A DNA stretch of 64,000 nt from Oscillospiraceae bacterium (GTDB lineage: Bacteria > Bacillota > Clostridia > Oscillospirales > Oscillospiraceae): positions 1 to 64,000 of the forward strand of contig JAAWSV010000008.1 in NCBI GenBank assembly GCA_022801715.1, given 5' to 3'. The notes under the pieces were generated by a model. The model was not told where the DNA came from, ran no database searches, and worked only from the letters and a program-made list of their open reading frames with translations. Position 1 is the stretch's first letter. The number at the start of each line of letters is the position of its first letter. A program made the position numbers and the translations under genes. This document shows positions 24,650 through 31,672 of this stretch, in pieces.

Positions 24650-24735
24650 CAAAATTCATCCCGCTTTCCCGTCAGATAGAGCAGTCCGGCCACGACGAGG
24701 GCCAAGGGGATCAGAATACGAAGCAGTTTTTTCAT
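24649..24735 (-). CDS. 28-aa single-pass membrane peptide
   Basis: ATG 24735 preceded by GGAGGG at 7-8 bp. The peptide is 'MKKLLRILIPLALVVAGLL' plus a short polar tail 'YLTGKRDEF': a basic start, one transmembrane helix and a charged C-terminus. Its TGA overlaps the kinase ATG (TGATG), so the kinase, which lacks a good SD of its own, is likely translated by coupling to this ORF. Too short for the ORF track. It could be a leader for coupling or a small modulator of the kinase, as known for other short membrane regulators. Confidence 0.65.
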   Translation of the reverse strand: MKKLLRILIPLALVVAGLLYLTGKRDEF

Positions 24736-24833
24736 TGGGAATTCCCTCCATTTGATAATAGGGGTATCGCAGGGGTGTCAAAAGGATTCTCCTCACTTGA
24801 AATCCTCAGATTTCAGGCGGGCGCGCGGCAAAA

Positions 24834-25526
24834 TCAGCTCTGGGGCTCAATTTTATAGCCCAAGCCCCAGACGACCTTTAAGTATCTGGGCTCCGAGGGG
24901 GTAATCTCAATCTTCTCTCTGAGGTGGCGGATGTGGACGGCTACGGCGCTCTCAGAGCCCATGGCGCTCTCGTTCCATACCTGCTCGTAGATCTGGGCGG
25001 AGGAGTACACACGGCCCGGGTGCTGCATGAGCAGGGCCAGAATGTTATACTCCATAGGCGTCAGACTTACACTGTCGCCGTCCACGGTGACGGTCTTGGC
25101 CTCGTCGTCCAAGACGATGCCGCCGATAACCACCCGGCTGGGCTTCTGGGCGATGCCTCCCAAGCTGGTGTACCGGCGGAGCTGGCTGCGGACACGGGCC
25201 AGCACCTCCACAGGGTTGAAGGGCTTGGTGATGTAGTCGTCCGCTCCCACGTTGAGCCCCAACACCTTGTCGGTGTCCTCACTCTTGGCGGTGAGGAGGA
25301 TAATGGGCACGTTGCACTCCTCCCGGAGCTTGGCGGTGGCGGAGATGCCGTCCAGCTCGGGCATCATGATGTCCATCAATATGAGATGGATCTCGTTTTT
25401 CCGCACAATGTCGATGGCCTCCCGGCCGGTATAGGCCTCGAAGAGGTTGTACCCCTCGGAGGAGAGGTAGATTTTCAGAGCGGACACAATGTCCCGCTCG
25501 TCGTCGCAGATCAGTACGTTGGTCAT
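24834..25526 (-). CDS. OmpR/PhoB-family response regulator
   Basis: 230 aa. Receiver domain with acidic pocket 'CDDERD', phosphoacceptor Asp in 'HLILMDIMMPELDG', and K in 'LTAKSED'; C-terminal winged helix with 'SAVAVHIRHLREKIE' and 'VWGLGYKI'. The promoter (25552-25608) carries three CTTAAA direct repeats positioned like PhoP/PhoB boxes, suggesting autoregulation. The 98 bp between it and the small peptide contain a GAAATCCTCAGATTTC palindrome (24799) that might attenuate downstream transcription. Confidence 0.93.
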   Translation of the reverse strand: MTNVLICDDERDIVSALKIYLSSEGYNLFEAYTGREAIDIVRKNEIHLILMDIMMPELDGISATAKLREECNVPIILLTAKSEDTDKVLGLNVGADDYITKPFNPVEVLARVRSQLRRYTSLGGIAQKPSRVVIGGIVLDDEAKTVTVDGDSVSLTPMEYNILALLMQHPGRVYSSAQIYEQVWNESAMGSESAVAVHIRHLREKIEITPSEPRYLKVVWGLGYKIEPQS

Positions 25527-25551
25527 AGGGCTTCTCCCACCTTTCTTGGGT

Positions 25552-25608
25552 ATTGTAACACAGAACGTTTTAAGATAAAAGAGGCGGGAAGTTTAAGAAA
25601 GTTTTAAG
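25552..25608 (-). promoter_or_regulatory. Three-box activated promoter of the response regulator
   Basis: Minus strand CTTAAA (25603-25608), CTTAAA (25592-25597), CTTAAA (25569-25574), then TACAAT (25552-25557): spacings 11, 23, 17. The 11-nt period is that of PhoP/PhoB-type direct repeats; a -35 hexamer is missing. Confidence 0.7.
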
Positions 25609-25616
25609 GCGGCAAA

Positions 25617-25650
25617 ACGCTGGGTCTGTCCTGGCGGACAGACCCAGCGT
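25617..25650 (-). terminator. Terminator of the DUF4397 gene
   Basis: ACGCTGGGTCTGTCC pairs with GGACAGACCCAGCGT, followed by TTTT on the minus strand. Confidence 0.8.
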
Positions 25651-25673
25651 GGAGAAGCCCTCTATTTGGCTGC

Positions 25674-26618
25674 TTAGTCGATGACGACCATGGTTTGGAT
25701 ATTATTGGTTCCTCTGCCGCTGCTGAGGAGATATACCGTATAGATACGGCCGCGGTGAACATTGAGGTACAGCGACGCCACCATATTAGGGACTGGATAT
25801 TCACCTAAAAACGCGCTGTCCAGCGTTTCAATGTCAAAGTTGATGGGCATGGGCGCCTGATTGGTCTCGGCAAAGAGGAATTCGTACTGGCCGGGGCGGA
25901 TGCGCTTGAAGACGGTGGTCTCCTTGTAGCGCACGTCGGCATAGACCACACGGCCGTCGGCCAGAAGTACGTCCATGGGGCGGCTGTTATAGGCCAAGTT
26001 GCTGACGCGGAAGCTGCCGTAGCCGCCGCTGGGGCGGTAGTTCGCGTCAGGGATCTGGAGCAGGTCCAGACCGCCGGCGGTATTGATGATGGCTACCGTG
26101 GAGCGGACACCTGCCTCGAAGGGGAGAGTCTTTTGGATGTACACATAGCCGTCGGTGCTGGTGATGGTGACGGTCTGGTAGCCGCTGGGCACCCGGCCGT
26201 AGGCGGAGACGGCGGCAAAGCTCAGATAGCCCACTACCCGTGTGCGGTTAATCCGGATACGGAAGGGACCGTAGCCGTAGGCGGCGTTCAGGAAGCGGAC
26301 CGCGGCGTAGTGCACCGGCGCGGTAAAGCCGGGATCGTAGACAGGCCCGCCCTCGCCAGGATTGGGAAGTGGGATCACCGCGTCCTGACTGGGGTCGTAG
26401 ACAGGGCCGCCCTCGCCGGGGTTGGGGAGGGGGATCACCGCGTCTTGGCTGGGGTCATAGACGGGTCCTCCCTCACCGGGGTTAGGGAGGGGGATTACTG
26501 CGTCCCGGCCGGAGTCGTAGACAGGCTCGCCTTCCCCTGCGTTGGGGAGGGAAATCATGGGTTCATTGGAATCAGATCTTGCCATATGGTCAATCGGGGA
26601 AGAGAGCTCCCCGATCAT
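25674..26618 (-). CDS. DUF4397 protein with tandem Pro-rich repeats
   Basis: 314 aa. Residues ~19-97 are four 20-residue repeats of the type 'DAVIPLPNPGEGGPVYDPSQ', likely a flexible spacer. Residues ~100-300 form two DUF4397-like beta domains ('VRFLNAAYGYGPFRIRINRT' and 'FRVSNLAYNSRPMDVLLADG'), an immunoglobulin-like fold found in cell-surface and spore-associated proteins. No signal peptide is evident, which is unusual for a surface protein. The start is uncertain: ATG 26618 follows directly on AAAGGAGG, while ATG 26585 has a weak SD. Confidence 0.8.
   Translation of the reverse strand: MIGELSSPIDHMARSDSNEPMISLPNAGEGEPVYDSGRDAVIPLPNPGEGGPVYDPSQDAVIPLPNPGEGGPVYDPSQDAVIPLPNPGEGGPVYDPGFTAPVHYAAVRFLNAAYGYGPFRIRINRTRVVGYLSFAAVSAYGRVPSGYQTVTITSTDGYVYIQKTLPFEAGVRSTVAIINTAGGLDLLQIPDANYRPSGGYGSFRVSNLAYNSRPMDVLLADGRVVYADVRYKETTVFKRIRPGQYEFLFAETNQAPMPINFDIETLDSAFLGEYPVPNMVASLYLNVHRGRIYTVYLLSSGRGTNNIQTMVVID
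26328..26564 (-). repeat. Four tandem 60-bp coding repeats
   Basis: In-frame 60-bp units encoding 20 residues each, two nearly identical and two diverged, inside the DUF4397 gene. Copy number is likely to vary between strains through slippage. Confidence 0.85.
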
Positions 26619-26728
26619 CCTCCTTTCTTAGGATGAGGTCCCGGTGTCCAAGGCGGGGGACCTTTACACTATTCTATTCCTGAGGAGAAAAGAGGTGTCT
26701 GACAGGCCCGCGAGCAGGCGGCGGCAAT

Positions 26729-26784
26729 CTTAAGAGAATCTTAAACAACTCGCATCTTGGAACTTAAGAAATCTCTGCTATGCT
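26729..26784 (+). promoter_or_regulatory. Three-box activated promoter of the GT2 gene
   Basis: CTTAAG (26729-26734), CTTAAA (26740-26745), CTTAAG (26763-26768), then TATGCT (26779-26784): spacings 11, 23, 16, matching the response-regulator and traX-like promoters. Confidence 0.7.
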
Positions 26785-26849
26785 GTGTCCATACCACCTT
26801 TCTCCACCTTTACGCCAGATAGAAACACCCCTCAAGGAGGTATACGGGT

Positions 26850-28037
26850 ATGGAAACCTTTGTTGTGGCCCTGACATTATTTTTGAAGCTCTTCACTGTC
26901 TATTTTGCCTGTGTGGCGATTTTCAACCTGAAAAAGCGGAGGGCCTATCCGATTGCCCCGCCCCAGACCCGCTTTGCGGTGATTGTAGCCGCCCGGAATG
27001 AGGAGGCGGTGATTGGAAACTTAGTCGCCAGCATCCTCAGTCAAAACTACCCGGCGGCGCTGCGGGATGTCTTTGTGGCCCCCAACAACTGTACGGACAA
27101 CACCGAGGCCGCCGCGGCAGCCGCCGGTGCGGAGATCATCCACTGCCTTGCCGGCGTCCGGAGCAAGGGCGCCGCCCTCCACCAAGCTATCGCCCAGCTG
27201 CGCCGCCGGGGGTACGACGCCTACGTGGTCTTTGACGCGGACAATGTGGCCGATCCGGACTTTCTGTCCCGGATGAATGATGCCTTCGTGGCCGGGGCCC
27301 AAGTGTGCAAGTCCCGGATGATGACTGCCAACGCCCGGGAGAGCGGCGTGGCCGGGTGCTATGGGCTCTACTTTACCTCCTTCGACTGGATCTTTAACCG
27401 TCCCCGTTCGGCCTGCGGTCTCTCCGCCAAGCTGGTGGGTACAGGTTTCGCCGTTCACCAAGAGGTAATCGAGGCCATGGGCGGCTGGAACACCAGCACC
27501 ATTGCCGAGGACGCGGAGTTCTCCGCCCAGTGCGCCCGCTTGGGTTATCGGGTCCACTGGGTCAGCGGGGCGCTGACTTACGACGAGGCCCCCAACAGCT
27601 TTCTGCTGTCCCTCCGCCAGCGCAAACGCTGGTGCAGCGGTGTGATGCAGGTAGCGCGGCAGGAACTGGGCAGCCTGTGGGGGGCTCGCAGTCCCCGCCC
27701 CATGCTCCGCTGGGATATGACCATGTTCCTGATGATGCCCTTTGCCCAAGCGGTGAGTGGGATTCTCCTGTTCTTAAACTTGGCCCTGCTTGGGGAGGAG
27801 TACGCGGTGCCGCTCCTCTGTCTGCTGCCGGTGTCTTATTTGGGGACGGTACTGCTGGGGACGGTACTGTGCCTGCTGGGCGGCTACGGTCTGCGGGGAA
27901 TGCTGCCGGCGGTGCTGGTCTTTCCTGTATTTATGGCGTCGTGGCTGCCGCTGCAAGTGGTATCGCTGTTTAAGGATACCAAGAAGTGGCACGCTGTGGC
28001 TCACACAGGGCGGCAGACGGCGGCGCTGCATATGTGA
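26850..28037 (+). CDS. Family 2 glycosyltransferase, membrane-bound
   Basis: 395 aa. N-terminal transmembrane helix, GT-A domain with 'AVIVAARNEEAVIGNLVASI', DxD-type 'VVFDADNVADPDF', acceptor 'TIAEDAEFSAQ' and the 'QRKRWCSGV' (QxxRW) motif of processive enzymes, then about three C-terminal membrane segments. This layout is shared by cellulose/hyaluronan/poly-GlcNAc synthases and related polymer exporters; the product here is unknown. SD AAGGAGG, ATG 26850. Promoter boxes link it to the neighbouring two-component system. Confidence 0.9.
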   Translation: METFVVALTLFLKLFTVYFACVAIFNLKKRRAYPIAPPQTRFAVIVAARNEEAVIGNLVASILSQNYPAALRDVFVAPNNCTDNTEAAAAAAGAEIIHCLAGVRSKGAALHQAIAQLRRRGYDAYVVFDADNVADPDFLSRMNDAFVAGAQVCKSRMMTANARESGVAGCYGLYFTSFDWIFNRPRSACGLSAKLVGTGFAVHQEVIEAMGGWNTSTIAEDAEFSAQCARLGYRVHWVSGALTYDEAPNSFLLSLRQRKRWCSGVMQVARQELGSLWGARSPRPMLRWDMTMFLMMPFAQAVSGILLFLNLALLGEEYAVPLLCLLPVSYLGTVLLGTVLCLLGGYGLRGMLPAVLVFPVFMASWLPLQVVSLFKDTKKWHAVAHTGRQTAALHM

Positions 28038-28040
28038 TCT

Positions 28041-28079
28041 AAAAAAACTATGCGTACCTTGTTGTGCGCATAGTTTTTG
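28041..28079 (+). terminator. Terminator after GT2
   Basis: AAAAAACTATGCG pairs with CGCATAGTTTTT across a short loop. Confidence 0.85.
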
Positions 28080-28129
28080 ACAAATTATGGAAGAGGCCGT
28101 GGGAGAGGACAGCGGAGAGAAAACGCCCA

Positions 28130-28157
28130 TTGACATTTCCCCAGTATTTGCTATACT
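28130..28157 (+). promoter_or_regulatory. Consensus sigma-A promoter
   Basis: TTGACA (28130-28135), a 16-bp spacer, TATACT (28152-28157), 42 bp before the HExxH protein gene. Confidence 0.78.
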
Positions 28158-28198
28158 ATAAACAAAAACAAAATTTTCTGACAAAAGGATGATCTGCC

Positions 28199-29002
28199 AT
28201 GATTGGTGCCATCTCATTCTCCGCTCAGACATATAAAAATCCCTATGCCCTGCGCACCTACGCCGCCCCTACCGGGAAGGCCAACCTCCCTGTGGAGCCG
28301 GTACAGCCGGCTAAGGCTGTTCAGGCGCCCGCTGCTGGTGCCAGAAGCCCTTGGTCCACCGCCGCGGTCTATCCCGGCGAGCAAGCCGCTCCGTCTGCGC
28401 AGTCCTCTCTGACACTGCCCGCCCTCCGGGAGGGGGCCGATCCGGCGGAGATGGCCATCCGGGGCCGCATCCGTACGCTCACCGGTGAGGAGTTCCGGGA
28501 GCTGGTGAACATTGGCCGGGACAGCCGTCAGGCGATGGCCGGTAAGCGGATGGAGGAGGGGGAGAGGAAGACGTTCCCCTTCTCTGAGGAGGCGCAAAAT
28601 GCGCTCCAGACCGAGGAGGAGGCCAAGTCCGCCCAAGAGGTGATGGAGGAGGCCGAGTGCCAGACCTGCAAGAACCGGAAGTACCAAGACGGGTCTGATG
28701 ACCCCGGCGTTTCCTTCAAGAATCCCACCAACATTGCCCCGGAGCAGGCGGCCTCCGCTGTCCGTGGCCACGAGATGGAGCATGTGGTCCGGGAACAGGC
28801 CAAGGCCCAGCGGGAGGACCGCAGAGTGGTGCAGCAGTCTGTGACGCTGCACACGGATATCTGTCCCGAGTGCGGCGATGTGTTTATCTCCGGCGGCACC
28901 ACCCGCACCACGACCAAGGCCAATCCTCAACAGGAGCAGGAGCAGGAGCAGGTGGAGATGAATCTTCAGAAGTTCTGCACTCCGTTTGAGCGTTTTGTCT
29001 AA
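28199..29002 (+). CDS. HExxH protein, SprA-related putative metalloprotease
   Basis: 267 aa. Disordered Pro/Ala-rich N-terminal third, then a conserved core with 'ECQTCKNRKYQDGSDDPGVS', 'NIAPEQAASAVRGHEMEHV' (zincin-type HEMEH), 'VTLHTDICPECGDVFISGG' and a Gln/Glu tail. This core is what I recall for SprA-related putative metalloproteases. The two CxxC pairs may bind zinc. No signal peptide. Own promoter and terminator, so monocistronic. SD AAAGGATGA, ATG 28199. Confidence 0.75.
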   Translation: MIGAISFSAQTYKNPYALRTYAAPTGKANLPVEPVQPAKAVQAPAAGARSPWSTAAVYPGEQAAPSAQSSLTLPALREGADPAEMAIRGRIRTLTGEEFRELVNIGRDSRQAMAGKRMEEGERKTFPFSEEAQNALQTEEEAKSAQEVMEEAECQTCKNRKYQDGSDDPGVSFKNPTNIAPEQAASAVRGHEMEHVVREQAKAQREDRRVVQQSVTLHTDICPECGDVFISGGTTRTTTKANPQQEQEQEQVEMNLQKFCTPFERFV

Positions 29003-29084
29003 AATAACAGCGGTATTTTAGGCGAGGGGACATGTCGGCTCTGTGCACCTGCTGACGCGTGTGTATGTACTCTGCAATAGGTTT

Positions 29085-29120
29085 AACAGCATCGGGGATT
29101 TTCTCCGGTGCTGTTTTTTT
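29085..29120 (+). terminator. Terminator after the HExxH gene
   Basis: AACAGCATCGG pairs with CCGGTGCTGTT around GGATTTTCT, followed by TTTTTTT. Confidence 0.8.
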
Positions 29121-29131
29121 GTCCGTTCTGG

Positions 29132-29160
29132 TTGTATTTCCCATGGAAGGATGATATACT
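29132..29160 (+). promoter_or_regulatory. Promoter of the ddl-murF operon
   Basis: TTGTAT (29132-29137), a 17-bp spacer and TATACT (29155-29160), 56 bp before the ddl start. Confidence 0.7.
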
Positions 29161-29215
29161 ATACTCTAATTGATTATGTTTGCGGGGCCTCTCCCCGTGC
29201 AGGAAGGGGTGCTCT

Positions 29216-30277
29216 ATGAAAATTGTCGTGCTGTGCGGTGGGCTCTCTCCGGAGCGGAATGTCTCCTTGGCCTCCGGACGGGAGATCTGCCGGGCGCTGC
29301 GCCGGCGGGGCCACCGGGCTGTGCTGGTGGATATGTTTTTAGGGGTGGAGGAGCGAGAGGGGGAGCTCTCCGCTCTCTTCGATGCCCCCGACGGCCTGAT
29401 CCAGGAGGGGAGCTTGGGGGAACAGGAACCGGATTTGGCGGCAGTCCGTGCCCAGCGGCGGGGGGGAGGCGCCAGCCTCTTCGGCCGGGATGTGCTGGAG
29501 ATATGCACCTTGGCGGACATCGTGTTTCTGGCCCTCCACGGCGCCTGCGGTGAGGACGGCAGGGTGCAGGCCACCTTTGACCTCTTGGGCATCCCCTACA
29601 CCGGGGCGGGGTATCTCAGCTCCGCTATGGCTATGGATAAAGCCCAGACCAAGCATGTGATGGAGCGCCTGCGTATCCCCACCCCCTCTTGGCGGGAGAT
29701 TACATACACCGAAGCGGAGATTCCCGCCTTGACGGCGGAGATTCCCCTGCCCTGCGCGGTGAAATGTATCAATGGTGGCTCATCCCTTGGTATGGCTCTG
29801 CCGGAGACCGCCGGGGAGCTGGAGGCGGCTCTCTTTGCGCTGCTGCGCTACGGCGGTCACATCGTGGCGGAGGAGAAGATCCGGGGCCGGGACATTACGG
29901 TGGGTGTTTTAGGGGACCGGTACCTGCCAGCGGTGGAGATGATTCCCAAGTCCGGCGCCTACTTTGACTATGTGTCCAAGTATCAGGTCGGTGGGGCCTC
30001 GGAGCTGTGCCCCGCGCCTATCACCGATGAGCAATGGCGGATGATGGGGGAGCAGGCCTTGGTGCTCCACCAGACGTTGGGGCTTACGGTGTATTCCCGG
30101 ACGGATTTTATTTTGGATGGGGCGGGGAACCCTTGGTGTCTGGAGATCAACACCCTGCCGGGGATGACAGCCGCCAGCCTTCTGCCCAAGGAGGCCGCCG
30201 CCGCAGGAATGTGTTATGAGGACCTTTGTGAAGAAATCGTTCATCTGTCGATTGAGGCAAGAAAGGGAAGTATATGA
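29216..30277 (+). CDS. ddl: D-alanine--D-alanine ligase
   Basis: A 353-aa ATP-grasp enzyme making D-Ala-D-Ala for peptidoglycan. 'VVLCGGLSPERNVSLASG' (N-terminal substrate loop), 'FLALHGACGEDGRVQATFDL', 'YTGAGYLSSAMAMDKAQTK' and 'CLEINTLPGMTAASLLP' are all present. Compared with typical Ddl (HGxxGEDG) the motif reads HGACGEDG, well within the family. Start ATG 29216 (AGGAAGGGG upstream). Stop overlaps murF (ATGA), so the two ligases are coupled. Confidence 0.92.
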   Translation: MKIVVLCGGLSPERNVSLASGREICRALRRRGHRAVLVDMFLGVEEREGELSALFDAPDGLIQEGSLGEQEPDLAAVRAQRRGGGASLFGRDVLEICTLADIVFLALHGACGEDGRVQATFDLLGIPYTGAGYLSSAMAMDKAQTKHVMERLRIPTPSWREITYTEAEIPALTAEIPLPCAVKCINGGSSLGMALPETAGELEAALFALLRYGGHIVAEEKIRGRDITVGVLGDRYLPAVEMIPKSGAYFDYVSKYQVGGASELCPAPITDEQWRMMGEQALVLHQTLGLTVYSRTDFILDGAGNPWCLEINTLPGMTAASLLPKEAAAAGMCYEDLCEEIVHLSIEARKGSI

Positions 30278-31620
30278 TACCCATGACCGCACAGGAGATC
30301 GCCGCCGCCGCAGGCGGGACGCTCTATGGAAAGGGGATGGCCTCCGCCGTCTCCACTGACAGCCGCAGTATCCAGCCGGGGTGCCTGTTTGTTCCCCTGA
30401 TCGGGGAGAGGTTTGACGGCCACAGCTACATCGACGTCTCTCTGTCTGCCGGGGCGGCGGGGTGTCTCTGCGCCCGTCTGCCGGAGACGCGGCGGGAGGA
30501 CCGGTTCTATATCTTGGTGCCGGATACCCTCTTGGCGCTGAAAAATCTGGCCTCGGCCTACCGGAGCCGGTTCCGCCTGCCGGTGGTGCAGATCACCGGC
30601 AGTGTGGGAAAGACCACCACCAAGGAGATGGCGGCGGCGGTGCTCTGCCGGCACGGAGAGACCCTATTCACCGAGGGGAACCTCAACAACGCCATCGGTG
30701 TGCCTCTGACGCTGCTGCGGCTGAGTACAGAGCACTGGGCGGCAGTGGTGGAGAGCGGTATGGACCGGTTTGGGGAGATTCGCTACGCTGGGGAGATGAT
30801 CCGGCCCGACATCGCTGTGATCACCAACATCGGGGATGTCCATGTGGAGCTGCTGGGCAGCCGGGAGGGGATTCTCAGGGCCAAGTCGGAGATTTTTGAG
30901 AACCTGAAGGCCGATGGGACGGTGATTCTCAACGGGGATGATCCCCTGCTGAACACGCTGGACCTGCCCTTTGCCACACTGCGCTGCGGCTATGGGGAGA
31001 ACTGTCAGGTGCGTGTCAGTGAGGTGGAGGACCGGGGGTTTGGCGGGGTGCGCTGCACAGTGACCACCGCCAAGGCAGTGTACCACTTGGAGATTCCCGC
31101 CTTCGGCACCCATATGGTCTATGCCGCCGCTATGGCCGCGGCCATCGGGGAGCTGCTGGGCCTCACGGAGGAGGAGATCATCGCCGGTGTGGCGGACTAT
31201 CAGCCCACCGGGTCCAGACTGCGTCTGATTCATCTGAGCGACGACCGGGTGATCTTGGACGACTGCTACAACGCCAATCCCCACGCCATGACCGCTATGC
31301 TGAAGGTGCTCTCCAAGGGGGAGCGGACAGTGGCCATCATGGGGGATATGGGGGAGCTGGGGGAGCAGGCGGCGCAGATCCACCGTGAGATGGGGGCTTT
31401 GGCCCGGGACTTGGGCATCGGCTTTGTCATCGCCGTGGGGAAGAATGCCAAGTATATGGCTGAGGGGGCCAGTCCCCTGCCGGCCAAGTGGTACCCCACA
31501 GTGGATGACTTCCTATCGGACCTGCCGGAGGAGGCCTTTCAGCCCGGTACGGTAACGGGTGTAAAGGCCAGTCACTTTATGCACTTCGAGCGCATTGTGG
31601 AGGCGCTTCAGAACCGATAA
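30274..31620 (+). CDS. murF: UDP-MurNAc-tripeptide--D-Ala-D-Ala ligase
   Basis: A 448-aa Mur ligase adding D-Ala-D-Ala to the UDP-MurNAc-tripeptide in the cytoplasm. P-loop 'QITGSVGKTTTKEM', middle-domain 'TEGNLNNAIGVPLTLL' and C-terminal 'DDCYNANPHAMTAMLKVL' with 'AIMGDMGELGEQA'. Directly coupled to ddl, whose product is its substrate. Confidence 0.95.
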   Translation: MIPMTAQEIAAAAGGTLYGKGMASAVSTDSRSIQPGCLFVPLIGERFDGHSYIDVSLSAGAAGCLCARLPETRREDRFYILVPDTLLALKNLASAYRSRFRLPVVQITGSVGKTTTKEMAAAVLCRHGETLFTEGNLNNAIGVPLTLLRLSTEHWAAVVESGMDRFGEIRYAGEMIRPDIAVITNIGDVHVELLGSREGILRAKSEIFENLKADGTVILNGDDPLLNTLDLPFATLRCGYGENCQVRVSEVEDRGFGGVRCTVTTAKAVYHLEIPAFGTHMVYAAAMAAAIGELLGLTEEEIIAGVADYQPTGSRLRLIHLSDDRVILDDCYNANPHAMTAMLKVLSKGERTVAIMGDMGELGEQAAQIHREMGALARDLGIGFVIAVGKNAKYMAEGASPLPAKWYPTVDDFLSDLPEEAFQPGTVTGVKASHFMHFERIVEALQNR

Positions 31621-31672
31621 CGCGCTCCGTGCCCCTCTGGGACGGGGCGGAAATGAGATAAAAGGAAATACC

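Noticed and set aside
26328-26564. Possible CRISPR-like tandem array
   Set aside because: Units are contiguous, in frame and 60 bp long without spacers; they are coding repeats.
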